DNA from: Hirschia sp964342355
GTDB lineage: Bacteria > Pseudomonadota > Alphaproteobacteria > Caulobacterales > Hyphomonadaceae
Assembly: GCA_964342355.1 (NCBI GenBank)
Contig: CAYFFG010000019.1
Coordinates: forward strand, 1 to 64,000
Reading direction: 5' to 3'
DNA: 64,000 bases
The notes below the pieces were generated by a model. That model was not told the DNA's origin. It made no database searches and saw only the letters and a list, made by a program, of their open reading frames with translations. A program made the position numbers and the translations under genes. Below, one piece after another: positions 17,672-25,227 of this stretch; the first letter of the stretch is position 1; each line of letters opens with the position of its first letter.

Positions 17672-17992
17672 ATGACAAAAATAATCTATGTCGAATATGA
17701 CGGGACAGAGCACGAAGTCGACGCCAAGAACGGCATATCCGTGATGGAAGCTGCTATCGCCAATGATGTGCCCGGCATTGACGCTGACTGTGGTGGCGCA
17801 TGTGCGTGCGCGACATGTCATGTTTATGTCCAGGATGACTTCATGGCAAAAGTAGGCGAAGCAAACGACATGGAAAAGTCCATGCTTGACTTTGCAGATG
17901 GCGTTGAAGCCAATTCTCGTTTGTCCTGTCAAATCACTGTAAATGATGAATTGTCTGGTATGCGCGTGAAAATGCCAGAATCACAGGGTTAA
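17672..17992 (+). CDS. [2Fe-2S] ferredoxin, adrenodoxin/putidaredoxin type
   Basis: The 106-residue protein has iron ligands C40, C46, C49 and C86 in the pattern C-x5-C-x2-C-x36-C, with the loop GGACACATCHVYV and SRLSCQI. That spacing is the putidaredoxin/adrenodoxin type and not the plant type. ISC-operon ferredoxin has the same fold, but the reductase next door makes an electron-transfer partner for a P450 or similar oxygenase more likely. It shares a terminator with the convergent MoxR gene. Confidence 0.9.
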   Translation: MTKIIYVEYDGTEHEVDAKNGISVMEAAIANDVPGIDADCGGACACATCHVYVQDDFMAKVGEANDMEKSMLDFADGVEANSRLSCQITVNDELSGMRVKMPESQG

Positions 17993-18086
17993 TAAAGTCT
18001 TCACAAAGTCTAGATTTGACGCTATTAGCAATGGTGTCTTTGGACATCTCCCGCGCGACCTTATGAGTCCGCAGCGTCTTTAAGAC

Positions 18087-18122
18087 AAAAAGGGGTGCTT
18101 CTTAAATGAAGCACCCCTTTTT
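18087..18122. terminator. Bidirectional terminator between fdx and moxR
   Basis: A 15-bp perfect stem (AAAAAGGGGTGCTTC with GAAGCACCCCTTTTT) has a six-base loop and T-runs on both strands, between convergent genes. Confidence 0.93.
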
Positions 18123-18142
18123 ATTTCGGGTTTATCTTAAAT

Positions 18143-19009
18143 TTAGCGCTGTTCGCGGCGTGCAAGGAAAGCAAGACGTTCCAGCAATTGCGTGTCTTGC
18201 TCGTTTTTGATCAAAGCGCCATGCAGCGGTGGGATCAATTTGTTCGGGCTGTTTTCCTTCATTGTCGCCAGATCAATGTCGTCCGCCATTAAAAGTTTCA
18301 ACCAGTCGAGCAGCTCGGATGTGGAAGGTTTCTTTTTTAGACCCGGAACTTCGCGCATGTCGTAGAAGCTCTTGAGCGCTTCAGATACGAGGCGTTTTTT
18401 AATGCCCGGGTAGTGGGATTCAACAATCTGCCCCATTGTGTCTTCGTCGGGGAATTTGATGAAGTGGAAGAAACAGCGACGCAGGAAAGCGTCTGGCAGT
18501 TCTTTTTCATTGTTGGACGTAATGATGATGACAGGACGAACGTCGGCTTTGATCACTTCGCCTGTTTCGTAAACGTGGAACTCCATCCGGTCGAGTTCCT
18601 GCAGCAGGTCGTTTGGAAACTCGATGTCTGCTTTGTCGATTTCGTCAATCAGCAGCAGCGGGCGTTTTTCTGATGTGAACGCTTCCCAGAGCTTGCCGCG
18701 CTTGATGTAGTTTTTTACGTCAGATGCGCGCTCTTCTCCGAGCTGGGAGTCACGCAGGCGCGCAACGGCATCGTATTCGTAAAGGCCCTGCTGGGCTTTC
18801 GTAGTGGATTTGATGTGCCACTCAATGATTGGCATATCCAGCGATCTGGCGACTTCCAGCGCCAGCTGGGTTTTACCGGTTCCAGGCTCCCCCTTCACCA
18901 GCAATGGCCGCTCCAGTGCGATAGCGGCGTTCACAGCGACCTGCAGGTCTTCTGTGGCGACATAAGTGTCTGAGCCAGCAAATTTCTTGTTGTCGGTCTG
19001 ACCGGTCAT
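18143..19009 (-). CDS. MoxR-family AAA+ ATPase
   Basis: The 288-residue protein has Walker A KGEPGTGKT (39-47), Walker B LLLIDEIDKAD (about 118-128), and sensor 1 in IIITSNNEKELPDAFLRRC. MoxR ATPases act as chaperone-like machines that activate or insert metal cofactors in partner complexes, normally with a VWA-domain (CoxE-like) protein encoded alongside. No VWA gene is found in this window: the upstream neighbour is the flagellin glycosyltransferase and the downstream neighbour is convergent. In 19010-19141 I see only short inverted repeats. Confidence 0.88.
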   Translation of the reverse strand: MTGQTDNKKFAGSDTYVATEDLQVAVNAAIALERPLLVKGEPGTGKTQLALEVARSLDMPIIEWHIKSTTKAQQGLYEYDAVARLRDSQLGEERASDVKNYIKRGKLWEAFTSEKRPLLLIDEIDKADIEFPNDLLQELDRMEFHVYETGEVIKADVRPVIIITSNNEKELPDAFLRRCFFHFIKFPDEDTMGQIVESHYPGIKKRLVSEALKSFYDMREVPGLKKKPSTSELLDWLKLLMADDIDLATMKENSPNKLIPPLHGALIKNEQDTQLLERLAFLARREQR

Positions 19010-19141
19010 CCGAATTCCCCGTAATTATTTATCACTCGCGTGCTTGTTGGGCGCGAGATTATCGCACCCAAGCTCGCATGCAAGCTTGGTTTGGGAAAAT
19101 TCCAGGTTTGGCGCCTTCCGTTTCCGGTAAGCGCCCTGACC

Positions 19142-20929
19142 TTAAGCGGCGTCAGCTTTATCCTCGGCCACATATTCGGCCAATGCGTCGGCGGCTGCGT
19201 CGATAGCGCCTGACCAGTCACGCACGTCATCTGGCGCAAACAGGCGTGTATCAGGATACCACGGCATTGTGCCGGTGCTAAGTTGTGTCCAGGCGTTCTT
19301 CGGCCAGATTAGCCAGAAGGGGACCCCAGCTGCGCCGCCAATGTTGGTTGTGGCGTTCATCGGACCGATCATCAGGTCAAGCGCTTTGGTGAGGGCGCAC
19401 AAATCATCCAGATCTTTTTTCAGGTCGATGCCGGGCAATTGGTGGATTTCAACGCCGAACTTGTCTTTGGCGAGTTTGATGTCTTCTTCTGCGTCACCAT
19501 ACTGAAGGTTGATCCACGTGACACCGTCCGTCTTGATCAGCTTTTTCCAGTTCATGAACTCGTTAAACCAGCGGGCACGGTTTGAGTTCATCAAGCCGGA
19601 CTTCCAGAGCACGCCGACTTTTTTGCCCGGTGGCAGTTTCGCCAACTCGTTGCGCCAGTGTTCGACGCGGTCTGGATCTGGTGTGAAATAACCGTCAGCA
19701 GGTTGTTGGAAATCTTCAATTTTGTTGCGGAATAATTCCATCGGAGACGCCATCAGCGCATAACAATCAAAGCCGATGCCGCCTGGAATTTCATTGACAT
19801 ATCGGATGGTCATTTCCACCCCATGGCGGATGCCGAGCGCTGTGGAATAAGTGTAGACTTCCGCTTCCGGGAATGAACGCGCCACCAGGTCTTTCAAGCG
19901 TTTTTCAACAACCAGACCCAGTTTGCCTTCTGGGCCGATGGCTTTGATGACATCATTGATAACAGACATGAAGAGGACTTCGTCACCCAGACCCTGTTCA
20001 CCGACGAGCAGGAGCCTTTTTCCCTTAAGGTCTGAATAATTCCAGCGCGGGATTTTCATGTCGTAAATCATGTATTCGACAAGGTCGGACGCATAGCGAA
20101 TGCGATAGGATTTCCAACCTTTTTCCAATTGTCCGGCAGCCAGCGTTGCCAGCGCATGGGCATGCTGAGAAGCAAACAGGAAGCGGTTGGTTTTGAAGCC
20201 AACTTTTTGCGCCTGCTCGAAAAGGTCAAGCGCCACATCCAGGTCGCCATCATGCATCTCAAGATATGCCAGGTTGTGATAATGCTCTGCGCCTGTTGGG
20301 CACAAACGCAAAGCTTCCTTGTAGAATTCTTTTGCCTCAGGGGACTTTTTCTGACGCAGAACCGTACTGCCAAGTGTTGACCAGATCTCGCCGATTTCTG
20401 GAAAGCGGAAGGCGGCTGCCTTCGCTAACTCCATAGAGTCCTCGATTTTTTCCTGATCGCGGAGCACACAGGCCAAATTGTTTAAGGCTTCCCAGCCATC
20501 CGGGTCGACTTCAGCCTGAAGGCGGAAAAACTTTTCCGCAGCCTCATAGCGTTGCATCCGCCAGGTCAGAAGGCCAAGGTTTCGATAGATTTCCGGGTTG
20601 CTTGGGTCGTTACGCACCGCGCGGCTATACATTTTCAGCGCAAGGTCACGGCGCTCCAGCCTGTCCATGGCGATTGCACAGATGTGATTGCCAAGCCCGT
20701 CTTCCGGGTCAAGATCCAGCGCCTTGATCGCCAATGCGGCGGCGTCATGAAACTGATTGTCTTCCAGGTGACGCGCGGCGTTGCGCAGATACCGGCGCAT
20801 CTTTTTTGCTTTTGGTGATGGCGCATTCACCGTCAGGTTGGCGGCTCGCGAAATGTCGGCGGACTTTAGAATATCACCTACGGCGCCGTCTGGACGGTAG
20901 ATCTCTTCAACGGGTTCGGATGTCGTCAT
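19142..20929 (-). CDS. TPR protein with C-terminal glycosyltransferase domain, FlmG-like
   Basis: The 595-residue protein has tetratricopeptide repeats over about residues 45-270 (for example NPEIYRNLGLLTWRMQRYEA and EALNNLACVLRDQEKIEDSM). A Rossmann-type glycosyltransferase half follows (LLLVGEQGLGDEVLFMSVIN, VGVLWKSGL, GPMNATTNIGGAAGVPFW). Caulobacter FlmG has this design: its TPR part binds flagellins and its catalytic part attaches a pseudaminic-acid-type sugar. The location, divergent from flbT-flaF and 3 kb from four flagellin genes, supports the same job. The alternative is a generic TPR-glycosyltransferase of the GT9 or GT41 type. No sugar-biosynthesis genes are present here. Confidence 0.75.
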   Translation of the reverse strand: MTTSEPVEEIYRPDGAVGDILKSADISRAANLTVNAPSPKAKKMRRYLRNAARHLEDNQFHDAAALAIKALDLDPEDGLGNHICAIAMDRLERRDLALKMYSRAVRNDPSNPEIYRNLGLLTWRMQRYEAAEKFFRLQAEVDPDGWEALNNLACVLRDQEKIEDSMELAKAAAFRFPEIGEIWSTLGSTVLRQKKSPEAKEFYKEALRLCPTGAEHYHNLAYLEMHDGDLDVALDLFEQAQKVGFKTNRFLFASQHAHALATLAAGQLEKGWKSYRIRYASDLVEYMIYDMKIPRWNYSDLKGKRLLLVGEQGLGDEVLFMSVINDVIKAIGPEGKLGLVVEKRLKDLVARSFPEAEVYTYSTALGIRHGVEMTIRYVNEIPGGIGFDCYALMASPMELFRNKIEDFQQPADGYFTPDPDRVEHWRNELAKLPPGKKVGVLWKSGLMNSNRARWFNEFMNWKKLIKTDGVTWINLQYGDAEEDIKLAKDKFGVEIHQLPGIDLKKDLDDLCALTKALDLMIGPMNATTNIGGAAGVPFWLIWPKNAWTQLSTGTMPWYPDTRLFAPDDVRDWSGAIDAAADALAEYVAEDKADAA

Positions 20930-21113
20930 TAGATATCTCTGCGCAACCTTTGAAAACTAAATCGTGGGTGTTCGTTTAGGCGCAGATTGACAAGGGGACT
21001 TTAACAAACAGCAAACTAATCGCTTAAGCGTTTTCAATCCCTCGTTAAGATTCATGAGCTAAGGTTCGGGATAAGGCGAAGAAACGCCGGATATAACCGA
21101 GGCCAGAAGACCA

Positions 21114-21554
21114 ATGCCACTTAAACTATCGCTCAAACCCCAGGAAAAGTTCGTCGTGAACGGTGCTGTCCTGCAAAATGGTGATCGTCGGTGCGTTATG
21201 CTTCTGCAAAATAAAGCCTCGGTCCTGCGTGAGAAAGACATCATGCAGCCTGAAGAGGTGAATACGCCCGCCAAACACGTCTATTTCCCTGTGATGATGA
21301 TGTATTTGGAAGGTGGTAAGCCCGGTGGGCCGCAATATGAGGACTTTGTCCAACGTATTTCCGAATTCATGGGTGCGATTTCAAACCCAGAAGTTCTTAA
21401 GGAATGTGTGTCTCTTTCTCGTGATGTGATGGGAGGCGATTATTACCGCGCGCTAGGGCGTTGCCGTAAACTGATCGCATATGAAGGAGAAATTCTGGGC
21501 CATGTCGATTCAAGCCTACCAGAAGATGGCGAACAAAACCGCCGATCCGCGTGA
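21114..21554 (+). CDS. flbT: Flagellin synthesis repressor FlbT
   Basis: The 146-residue protein begins MPLKLSLKPQEKFVVNGAVL and contains KASVLREKDIMQPEE and YYRALGRCRKLIAYEGEIL, characteristic of FlbT. In Caulobacter FlbT binds the 5' untranslated region of flagellin mRNA and destabilises it until the hook is complete. The flagellin genes downstream are probable targets. The gene's last 53 bases overlap flaF. Confidence 0.93.
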   Translation: MPLKLSLKPQEKFVVNGAVLQNGDRRCVMLLQNKASVLREKDIMQPEEVNTPAKHVYFPVMMMYLEGGKPGGPQYEDFVQRISEFMGAISNPEVLKECVSLSRDVMGGDYYRALGRCRKLIAYEGEILGHVDSSLPEDGEQNRRSA

Positions 21555-21897
21555 CATTGAATTTCGTTTATTTGCTGAAGTGACTCGTGAACTTTTGGAC
21601 GTTCAAAAATGCGAGAAGCACGAAGTGAAAAAAATCATGGCGGCTTTGGACAAAAACCGTCGTGTATGGAGCGCCATGGCGATGGATTGCGCCCAGCCGG
21701 GCAACCAGCTTCCTGAAGCAACACGCGCAGGCATTATTTCTCTGTCCATGTTTGTAGGTCGCCACACATCTGAGTGCGCGAAGAACCTGGAAGAGATCGA
21801 CACGCTGGTTGAGATCAACCGCAATATCATGCAGGGCTTGTCTGCTCGCGCCGGGATGACACCGGAAGAAGCGGAAGCAGCCATCGCAGCTGCCTAG
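21502..21897 (+). CDS. flaF: Flagellar biosynthesis regulator FlaF
   Basis: The 131-residue protein begins MSIQAYQKMANKTADPRDIE and is helical throughout, matching FlaF, which is needed for flagellin translation or secretion and opposes FlbT. The ATG at 21502 is chosen because the family starts with this sequence; a frame-compatible ATG at 21481 would add seven residues. The start lies inside flbT, giving a 53-base overlap. The last residues are alanine- and glutamate-rich. Confidence 0.9.
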   Translation: MSIQAYQKMANKTADPRDIEFRLFAEVTRELLDVQKCEKHEVKKIMAALDKNRRVWSAMAMDCAQPGNQLPEATRAGIISLSMFVGRHTSECAKNLEEIDTLVEINRNIMQGLSARAGMTPEEAEAAIAAA

Positions 21898-21939
21898 CTT
21901 AATTCCTGAAGCACCTATCGTGATCGCCTGATCATCCAC

Positions 21940-21958
21940 GGTCAGGCGCTGACCTTTT
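21940..21958 (+). terminator. Short terminator after flaF
   Basis: GGTCAG and CTGACC pair around GCG, followed by TTTT, 42 bases after the flaF stop. The stem is only six base pairs, so strength is doubtful. Confidence 0.5.
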
Positions 21959-21981
21959 GTAGAAAGTTTATTCTCTCGTTC

Positions 21982-22000
21982 TTGTGATTTGCTCTCACAA
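21982..22000. promoter_or_regulatory. Inverted repeat, possible operator upstream of the porin-like gene
   Basis: TTGTGA and TCACAA flank a seven-base spacer. The half-sites look like CRP/FNR-family boxes, but a CRP site needs a six-base spacer. Position, about 120 bases before the ATG at 22118, would suit a regulator. Confidence 0.3.
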
Positions 22001-22117
22001 TCAAGCGAGCAGCCGTGATTGGACGGCGCCGACAAGTTTAGTTTCTAGTTATCGCGCTTTTCCCTTTGATGCAGCCGGGCCCCGAAGAGGCCTTTGGTCG
22101 GTAGTCGAGGGAATACA

Positions 22118-22852
22118 ATGTCTTCTAATTTTTTGAAATTTACGGTCGCGACAGCGGTAAGCGCGCTCTTGAGCGGCGCAGCATTTGCTGACAACGGTTT
22201 TTACGTCACAGGTGGTTTCAACTCCACGACGTTGCAGCACAATTTATCCCGTGGTCCTAACGCTGGCGCCGTGCCTGACAGTGTTGTGGGCGTATCAGCA
22301 CTATTTAATGGTCCGACCACATCCAGCGTTGATCAGGACACTGGCGCGAGTTTCTACATTTCAGGTGGCTACCGGCTTGAAGTTTTAGATGGTTCTTTCA
22401 TAGAGGTCGAAGCGTTTTATGCTGATGAAACAGCTGAAACATCCAACTTCAGCGCCGTGGATTCAATTTCTCTGCCGACCTCAACTACACTGAACAAAAT
22501 TCTGTCCACAGATGTTGAGCTGTCAAACAGCTATGGAATTGACGTTCACCTGGGGCAAGAAGTGACTGAAAAACTTAGCGTTTATGGTCTTGTTGGTATC
22601 ACTCAGTTTGAAGGCGATGTCACACAATCTCTTAGTGCTGTTGTTGGACCTACAACATTCAGCTTTGAAGAGGTTGGATTTGTTTACGGCGCTGGTGTGG
22701 AAGTGAAACTAACATCTAACATCGCAACATTCGGTGAAGTTCGTATCACGAATGACCTTGAGTTTGATGCGCCAGACCTGCGCCTGGGCGTCAGCGCGGC
22801 TAACGAACTTGATTTCACAGGCATCCGTACTGGCCTAAAATACAAATTCTAA
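22118..22852 (+). CDS. Outer-membrane beta-barrel protein
   Basis: The 244-residue precursor has a signal peptide ending at AAFA (residue about 22), then alternating polar and aromatic strands (GFYVTGGFNS, SFYISGGYRLE, SFIEVEAFYADE, FGEVRITNDLEF) and ends in GLKYKF, the terminal phenylalanine typical of barrels inserted by BamA. Size suggests an eight-stranded OmpA/Opa-like barrel. Ligand and role are unknown. Its last 45 bases are repeated after the assembly gap, so a second copy of its end, or of the whole gene, may exist. Confidence 0.8.
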   Translation: MSSNFLKFTVATAVSALLSGAAFADNGFYVTGGFNSTTLQHNLSRGPNAGAVPDSVVGVSALFNGPTTSSVDQDTGASFYISGGYRLEVLDGSFIEVEAFYADETAETSNFSAVDSISLPTSTTLNKILSTDVELSNSYGIDVHLGQEVTEKLSVYGLVGITQFEGDVTQSLSAVVGPTTFSFEEVGFVYGAGVEVKLTSNIATFGEVRITNDLEFDAPDLRLGVSAANELDFTGIRTGLKYKF

Positions 22853-22862
22853 GTTTGTTGCG
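22808..22862 (+). repeat. 55-bp direct repeat, copy left of the gap
   Basis: This segment, the end of the barrel gene plus ten bases, is identical to 22963-23017 on the other side of the N-run. Confidence 0.97.
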
Positions 22863-22962
22863 NNNNNNNNNNNNNNNNNNNNNNNNNNNNNNNNNNNNNN
22901 NNNNNNNNNNNNNNNNNNNNNNNNNNNNNNNNNNNNNNNNNNNNNNNNNNNNNNNNNNNNNN
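22863..22962. other. Assembly gap (100 N)
   Basis: Exactly 100 undetermined bases are flanked by the same 55 bp on both sides. The round number suggests a placeholder and not a measured distance. Confidence 0.98.
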
Positions 22963-23017
22963 CTTGATTTCACAGGCATCCGTACTGGCCTAAAATACAA
23001 ATTCTAAGTTTGTTGCG
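22963..23017 (+). repeat. 55-bp direct repeat, copy right of the gap
   Basis: Identical to 22808-22862, including the stop codon of the barrel gene. If the gap is an artefact of contig joining, this is a redundant copy of the same DNA. Confidence 0.97.
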
Positions 23018-23031
23018 TAAGTAGAGTATCA

Positions 23032-23068
23032 ACGCAGGCTTAGCTTTGCGCTAGGCCTGCGTTTTTTA
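23032..23068 (+). terminator. Terminator downstream of the barrel gene
   Basis: ACGCAGGCTTAGC and GCTAGGCCTGCGT pair (13 bp, one G-T mismatch position) around TTTGC and run into six T. It is strong on the plus strand and lies four bases before the stop of the convergent HAD gene. Confidence 0.9.
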
Positions 23069-23071
23069 TTA

Positions 23072-23752
23072 TCAGCGCTGTGCGTCCAATTCGGCCAACC
23101 GGGCAGTAAGTTGATTGTGGTTTTCCACGATGTCATGCGCGCCAGCATCAAAGAGCTGTTGGCGAAGTTCGGGCCAGACATGTCCACCGCCTAAAAACCC
23201 CCAGACCTGCATTTCTGCTGAACGGGCAGCTTTTACCCCGTTGATACTGTCTTCTATGACAAGGCATTTTTGCGGCGCCACGCCAATGTTTTTTGCGGCG
23301 TGTAAAAACACGTCCGGAGCTGGTTTCCCACGCGCCACTTCCTCAGCTGAGTAAACGTGCGGATAAATCAGGTCGGCTAAGCCGGTTTGCGTAAGGTTGA
23401 TTTTCAAAAACGCTGCGCGGGATGATGACGCCACCGCCTTTGCGCCTGTCCAGGCAGTAAGACTGTTAACAGCTTGGCCTATTGCCTTTAACTCTTTTAA
23501 AAACAGATTATTACGTGCGGAAATCATCTCGTCGAACAAGCTTTCAGGAATCGGCTGTCCATGGAGGCGTAAGTGGTCTTCAGCTATTTCAGATCGCATG
23601 CGGCGCGAGTCTGCGCCAATGAAACGCTGCGCAAAATCCATCCGATCATAGTTGAGTCCGCGGGCCTTTAAAAACGCGATTTCCAGGTCCAGCGAGAGTG
23701 CTTCGGAGTCGATTAAAACCCCATCACAATCAAATATAACGGCATCAAACAT
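23072..23752 (-). CDS. HAD-superfamily phosphatase / phosphomutase-like protein
   Basis: The 226-residue protein has the HAD nucleophile motif FDCDGVLIDSE at the start, motif II in AVASSSR, lysine in ARGKPAPDVF and the acidic motif VIEDSINGVKAA. It is of the HAD-IA beta-phosphoglucomutase and phosphoglycolate-phosphatase group. Start at 23752 fits the domain; extending to 23824 adds unrelated sequence. The substrate cannot be read from sequence. Confidence 0.85.
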   Translation of the reverse strand: MFDAVIFDCDGVLIDSEALSLDLEIAFLKARGLNYDRMDFAQRFIGADSRRMRSEIAEDHLRLHGQPIPESLFDEMISARNNLFLKELKAIGQAVNSLTAWTGAKAVASSSRAAFLKINLTQTGLADLIYPHVYSAEEVARGKPAPDVFLHAAKNIGVAPQKCLVIEDSINGVKAARSAEMQVWGFLGGGHVWPELRQQLFDAGAHDIVENHNQLTARLAELDAQR

Positions 23753-23924
23753 GTGGTCGCTCCGCAAGGATTTTAGCGCCAAATCTGGCTGCTCGGTCGG
23801 ACATTTTTTCCGTGTGGTCAACAATCATTCCGGCAAGAATTTCCTGGTTAATGCTGAGTTAAGTTTTTAGTCAAAAAAATCCAATAAATTCAATAATATA
23901 AAATTTCAAATAAATTGTCGGAAT

Positions 23925-23940
23925 TGGTCCGAAGATTGCA
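23925..23940 (+). promoter_or_regulatory. Sigma-54 promoter of the first flagellin gene
   Basis: TGGTCCGAAGATTGCA has GG and GC exactly 12 bases apart (first G to first G), the -24/-12 spacing. It matches the consensus TGGCAC-N5-TTGCA except in the CAC part. It lies 68 bases before the ATG at 24009. Confidence 0.75.
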
Positions 23941-24008
23941 GCGACGCACGCGGATAAAACGTCCGTTCGGCTAAGCCGTTCCCCTTACAGAATGAAAGGA
24001 TGCTTCCG

Positions 24009-24839
24009 ATGGCTTCATTGTCGGTAAACACGAACTATGGGGCGGCTGTCGCCCTGCAACAATTGTCGAAGACGAATGCGGATCTTGCTGCGGCTCAATC
24101 ACGCATCAACACCGGTTTGAAGGTTGCCGGCGCAAAGGACAACGGAGCAATCTTTGCGATTGCCCAGGATCTGCGTGCTGAGACTTCTGGTGTTGGTGTT
24201 GCGAAACAGAGCCTCGATCGCGCGCAGTCAGCTGCTGATGTGGCTCTGGCGGCGGGCGAAGCGATTTCCGATATTCTGATTGAGCTGAAGGAAAAGGCGC
24301 TTGCGGCTACGGACACAACTTTGTCGAGTGAGCAACTGGCGGCTTATAATGAGGATTTCGTCGCGTTGAGAGACCAGATCCAAACGATTGTGGATAACGC
24401 TGAATTCAATGGCGCGAACCTGATCGACGGATCGATTACATCGCTGAACGCATTGGCGAACGGAGACGGTACTGCTGTTCTCACAGTCGCCGCTGAAAAC
24501 TTCAACCTGAGCGGCGCGGTCTTAACGATCACGTCGACCCAGTCCTTCACGAGTGCTGCCGAAGCCGCTACGGCGCTTGGCAACGTCTCGCAATCGCTCA
24601 ACCTGCTGAACCAGGCGCTTGCGCGTTTGGGTACTGCGGCCAAGGCAGTGGAAGTGCACAACACTTTCCTGACGAAGCTGGGGGATCAGCTTGAGAATGG
24701 TATTGGTAACCTTGTGGACGCAGATCTTGCAAAAGAGAGCGCCAACCTCCAGGCGTTGCAAACAAAGCAACAATTGGGTGTTCAGGCACTATCTATCGCA
24801 AATCAGGCGCCCGCGATCGTCAACCAGCTCTTCCAGTAA
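24009..24839 (+). CDS. Flagellin
   Basis: The 276-residue protein has the conserved N-terminal (SVNTNYGAAVALQQLSKTN, SRINTGLKVAGAKDNGAIFA) and C-terminal (NLVDADLAKESANLQALQTK, LSIANQAPAIVNQLF) coiled-coil domains with a short middle, as in Caulobacter flagellins that lack outer D2/D3 domains. The ATG at 24009 has AAGGA eight bases upstream; the ATG at 24000 overlaps that site. It differs clearly from the two identical flagellins that follow. Hairpin GGGCGAGG/CCTCGCCC (24853-24872) and then a true terminator lie downstream. Confidence 0.95.
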   Translation: MASLSVNTNYGAAVALQQLSKTNADLAAAQSRINTGLKVAGAKDNGAIFAIAQDLRAETSGVGVAKQSLDRAQSAADVALAAGEAISDILIELKEKALAATDTTLSSEQLAAYNEDFVALRDQIQTIVDNAEFNGANLIDGSITSLNALANGDGTAVLTVAAENFNLSGAVLTITSTQSFTSAAEAATALGNVSQSLNLLNQALARLGTAAKAVEVHNTFLTKLGDQLENGIGNLVDADLAKESANLQALQTKQQLGVQALSIANQAPAIVNQLFQ

Positions 24840-24955
24840 GGGCGTCCGGTCTGGGCGAGGATTTCCTCGCCCGGCCGCCCATACCGCAATGACATGCAGT
24901 TGTGATTTCGCCCCATAGTTTTCGTGTGCGCAAAAAGCGTTCCGCCACGATGTAG

Positions 24956-24995
24956 CCGCCCATGACCAGGGAAGATGGTCTGAGGCGGTTTTTTT
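24956..24995 (+). terminator. Terminator after the first flagellin
   Basis: CCGCC and GGCGG enclose an inner GACCA/TGGTC stem and are followed by seven T. It sits about 115 bases after the stop. Apart from hairpins and the next promoter, 24840-25239 holds nothing I can call a gene. Confidence 0.85.
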
Positions 24996-25152
24996 GCGCC
25001 CACCGGCAACCACGCAGGTTTTGCCGACTGGGAAAATATTGCCGGGTAAATAGCGTCGTTTCCTCAGCAAGTTAAGTGAACTCAGGTGGTTTGTTAACTT
25101 TTGAAGGCTGAAAGCATGGGCGTTTCAGCTTTTTCTCTTAACTATCAGAACT

Positions 25153-25168
25153 TGGCGCCAAGATTGCG
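25153..25168 (+). promoter_or_regulatory. Sigma-54 promoter of the second flagellin gene
   Basis: TGGCGCCAAGATTGCG has correct GG-GC spacing and matches the consensus well (TGGC at -24, TTGC at -12). It lies 71 bases before the ATG at 25240. Confidence 0.82.
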
Positions 25169-25227
25169 ATCCCTTTCGCCGAGGCAAAAATGTCTCAGGA
25201 AGCAAAAAGCTTCTCAACACCATTAAG

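Noticed and set aside
22815..23000. Minus-strand frame across the N-run
   Set aside because: It exists only because undetermined bases have no stops, and both ends are the same repeated 55 bp.
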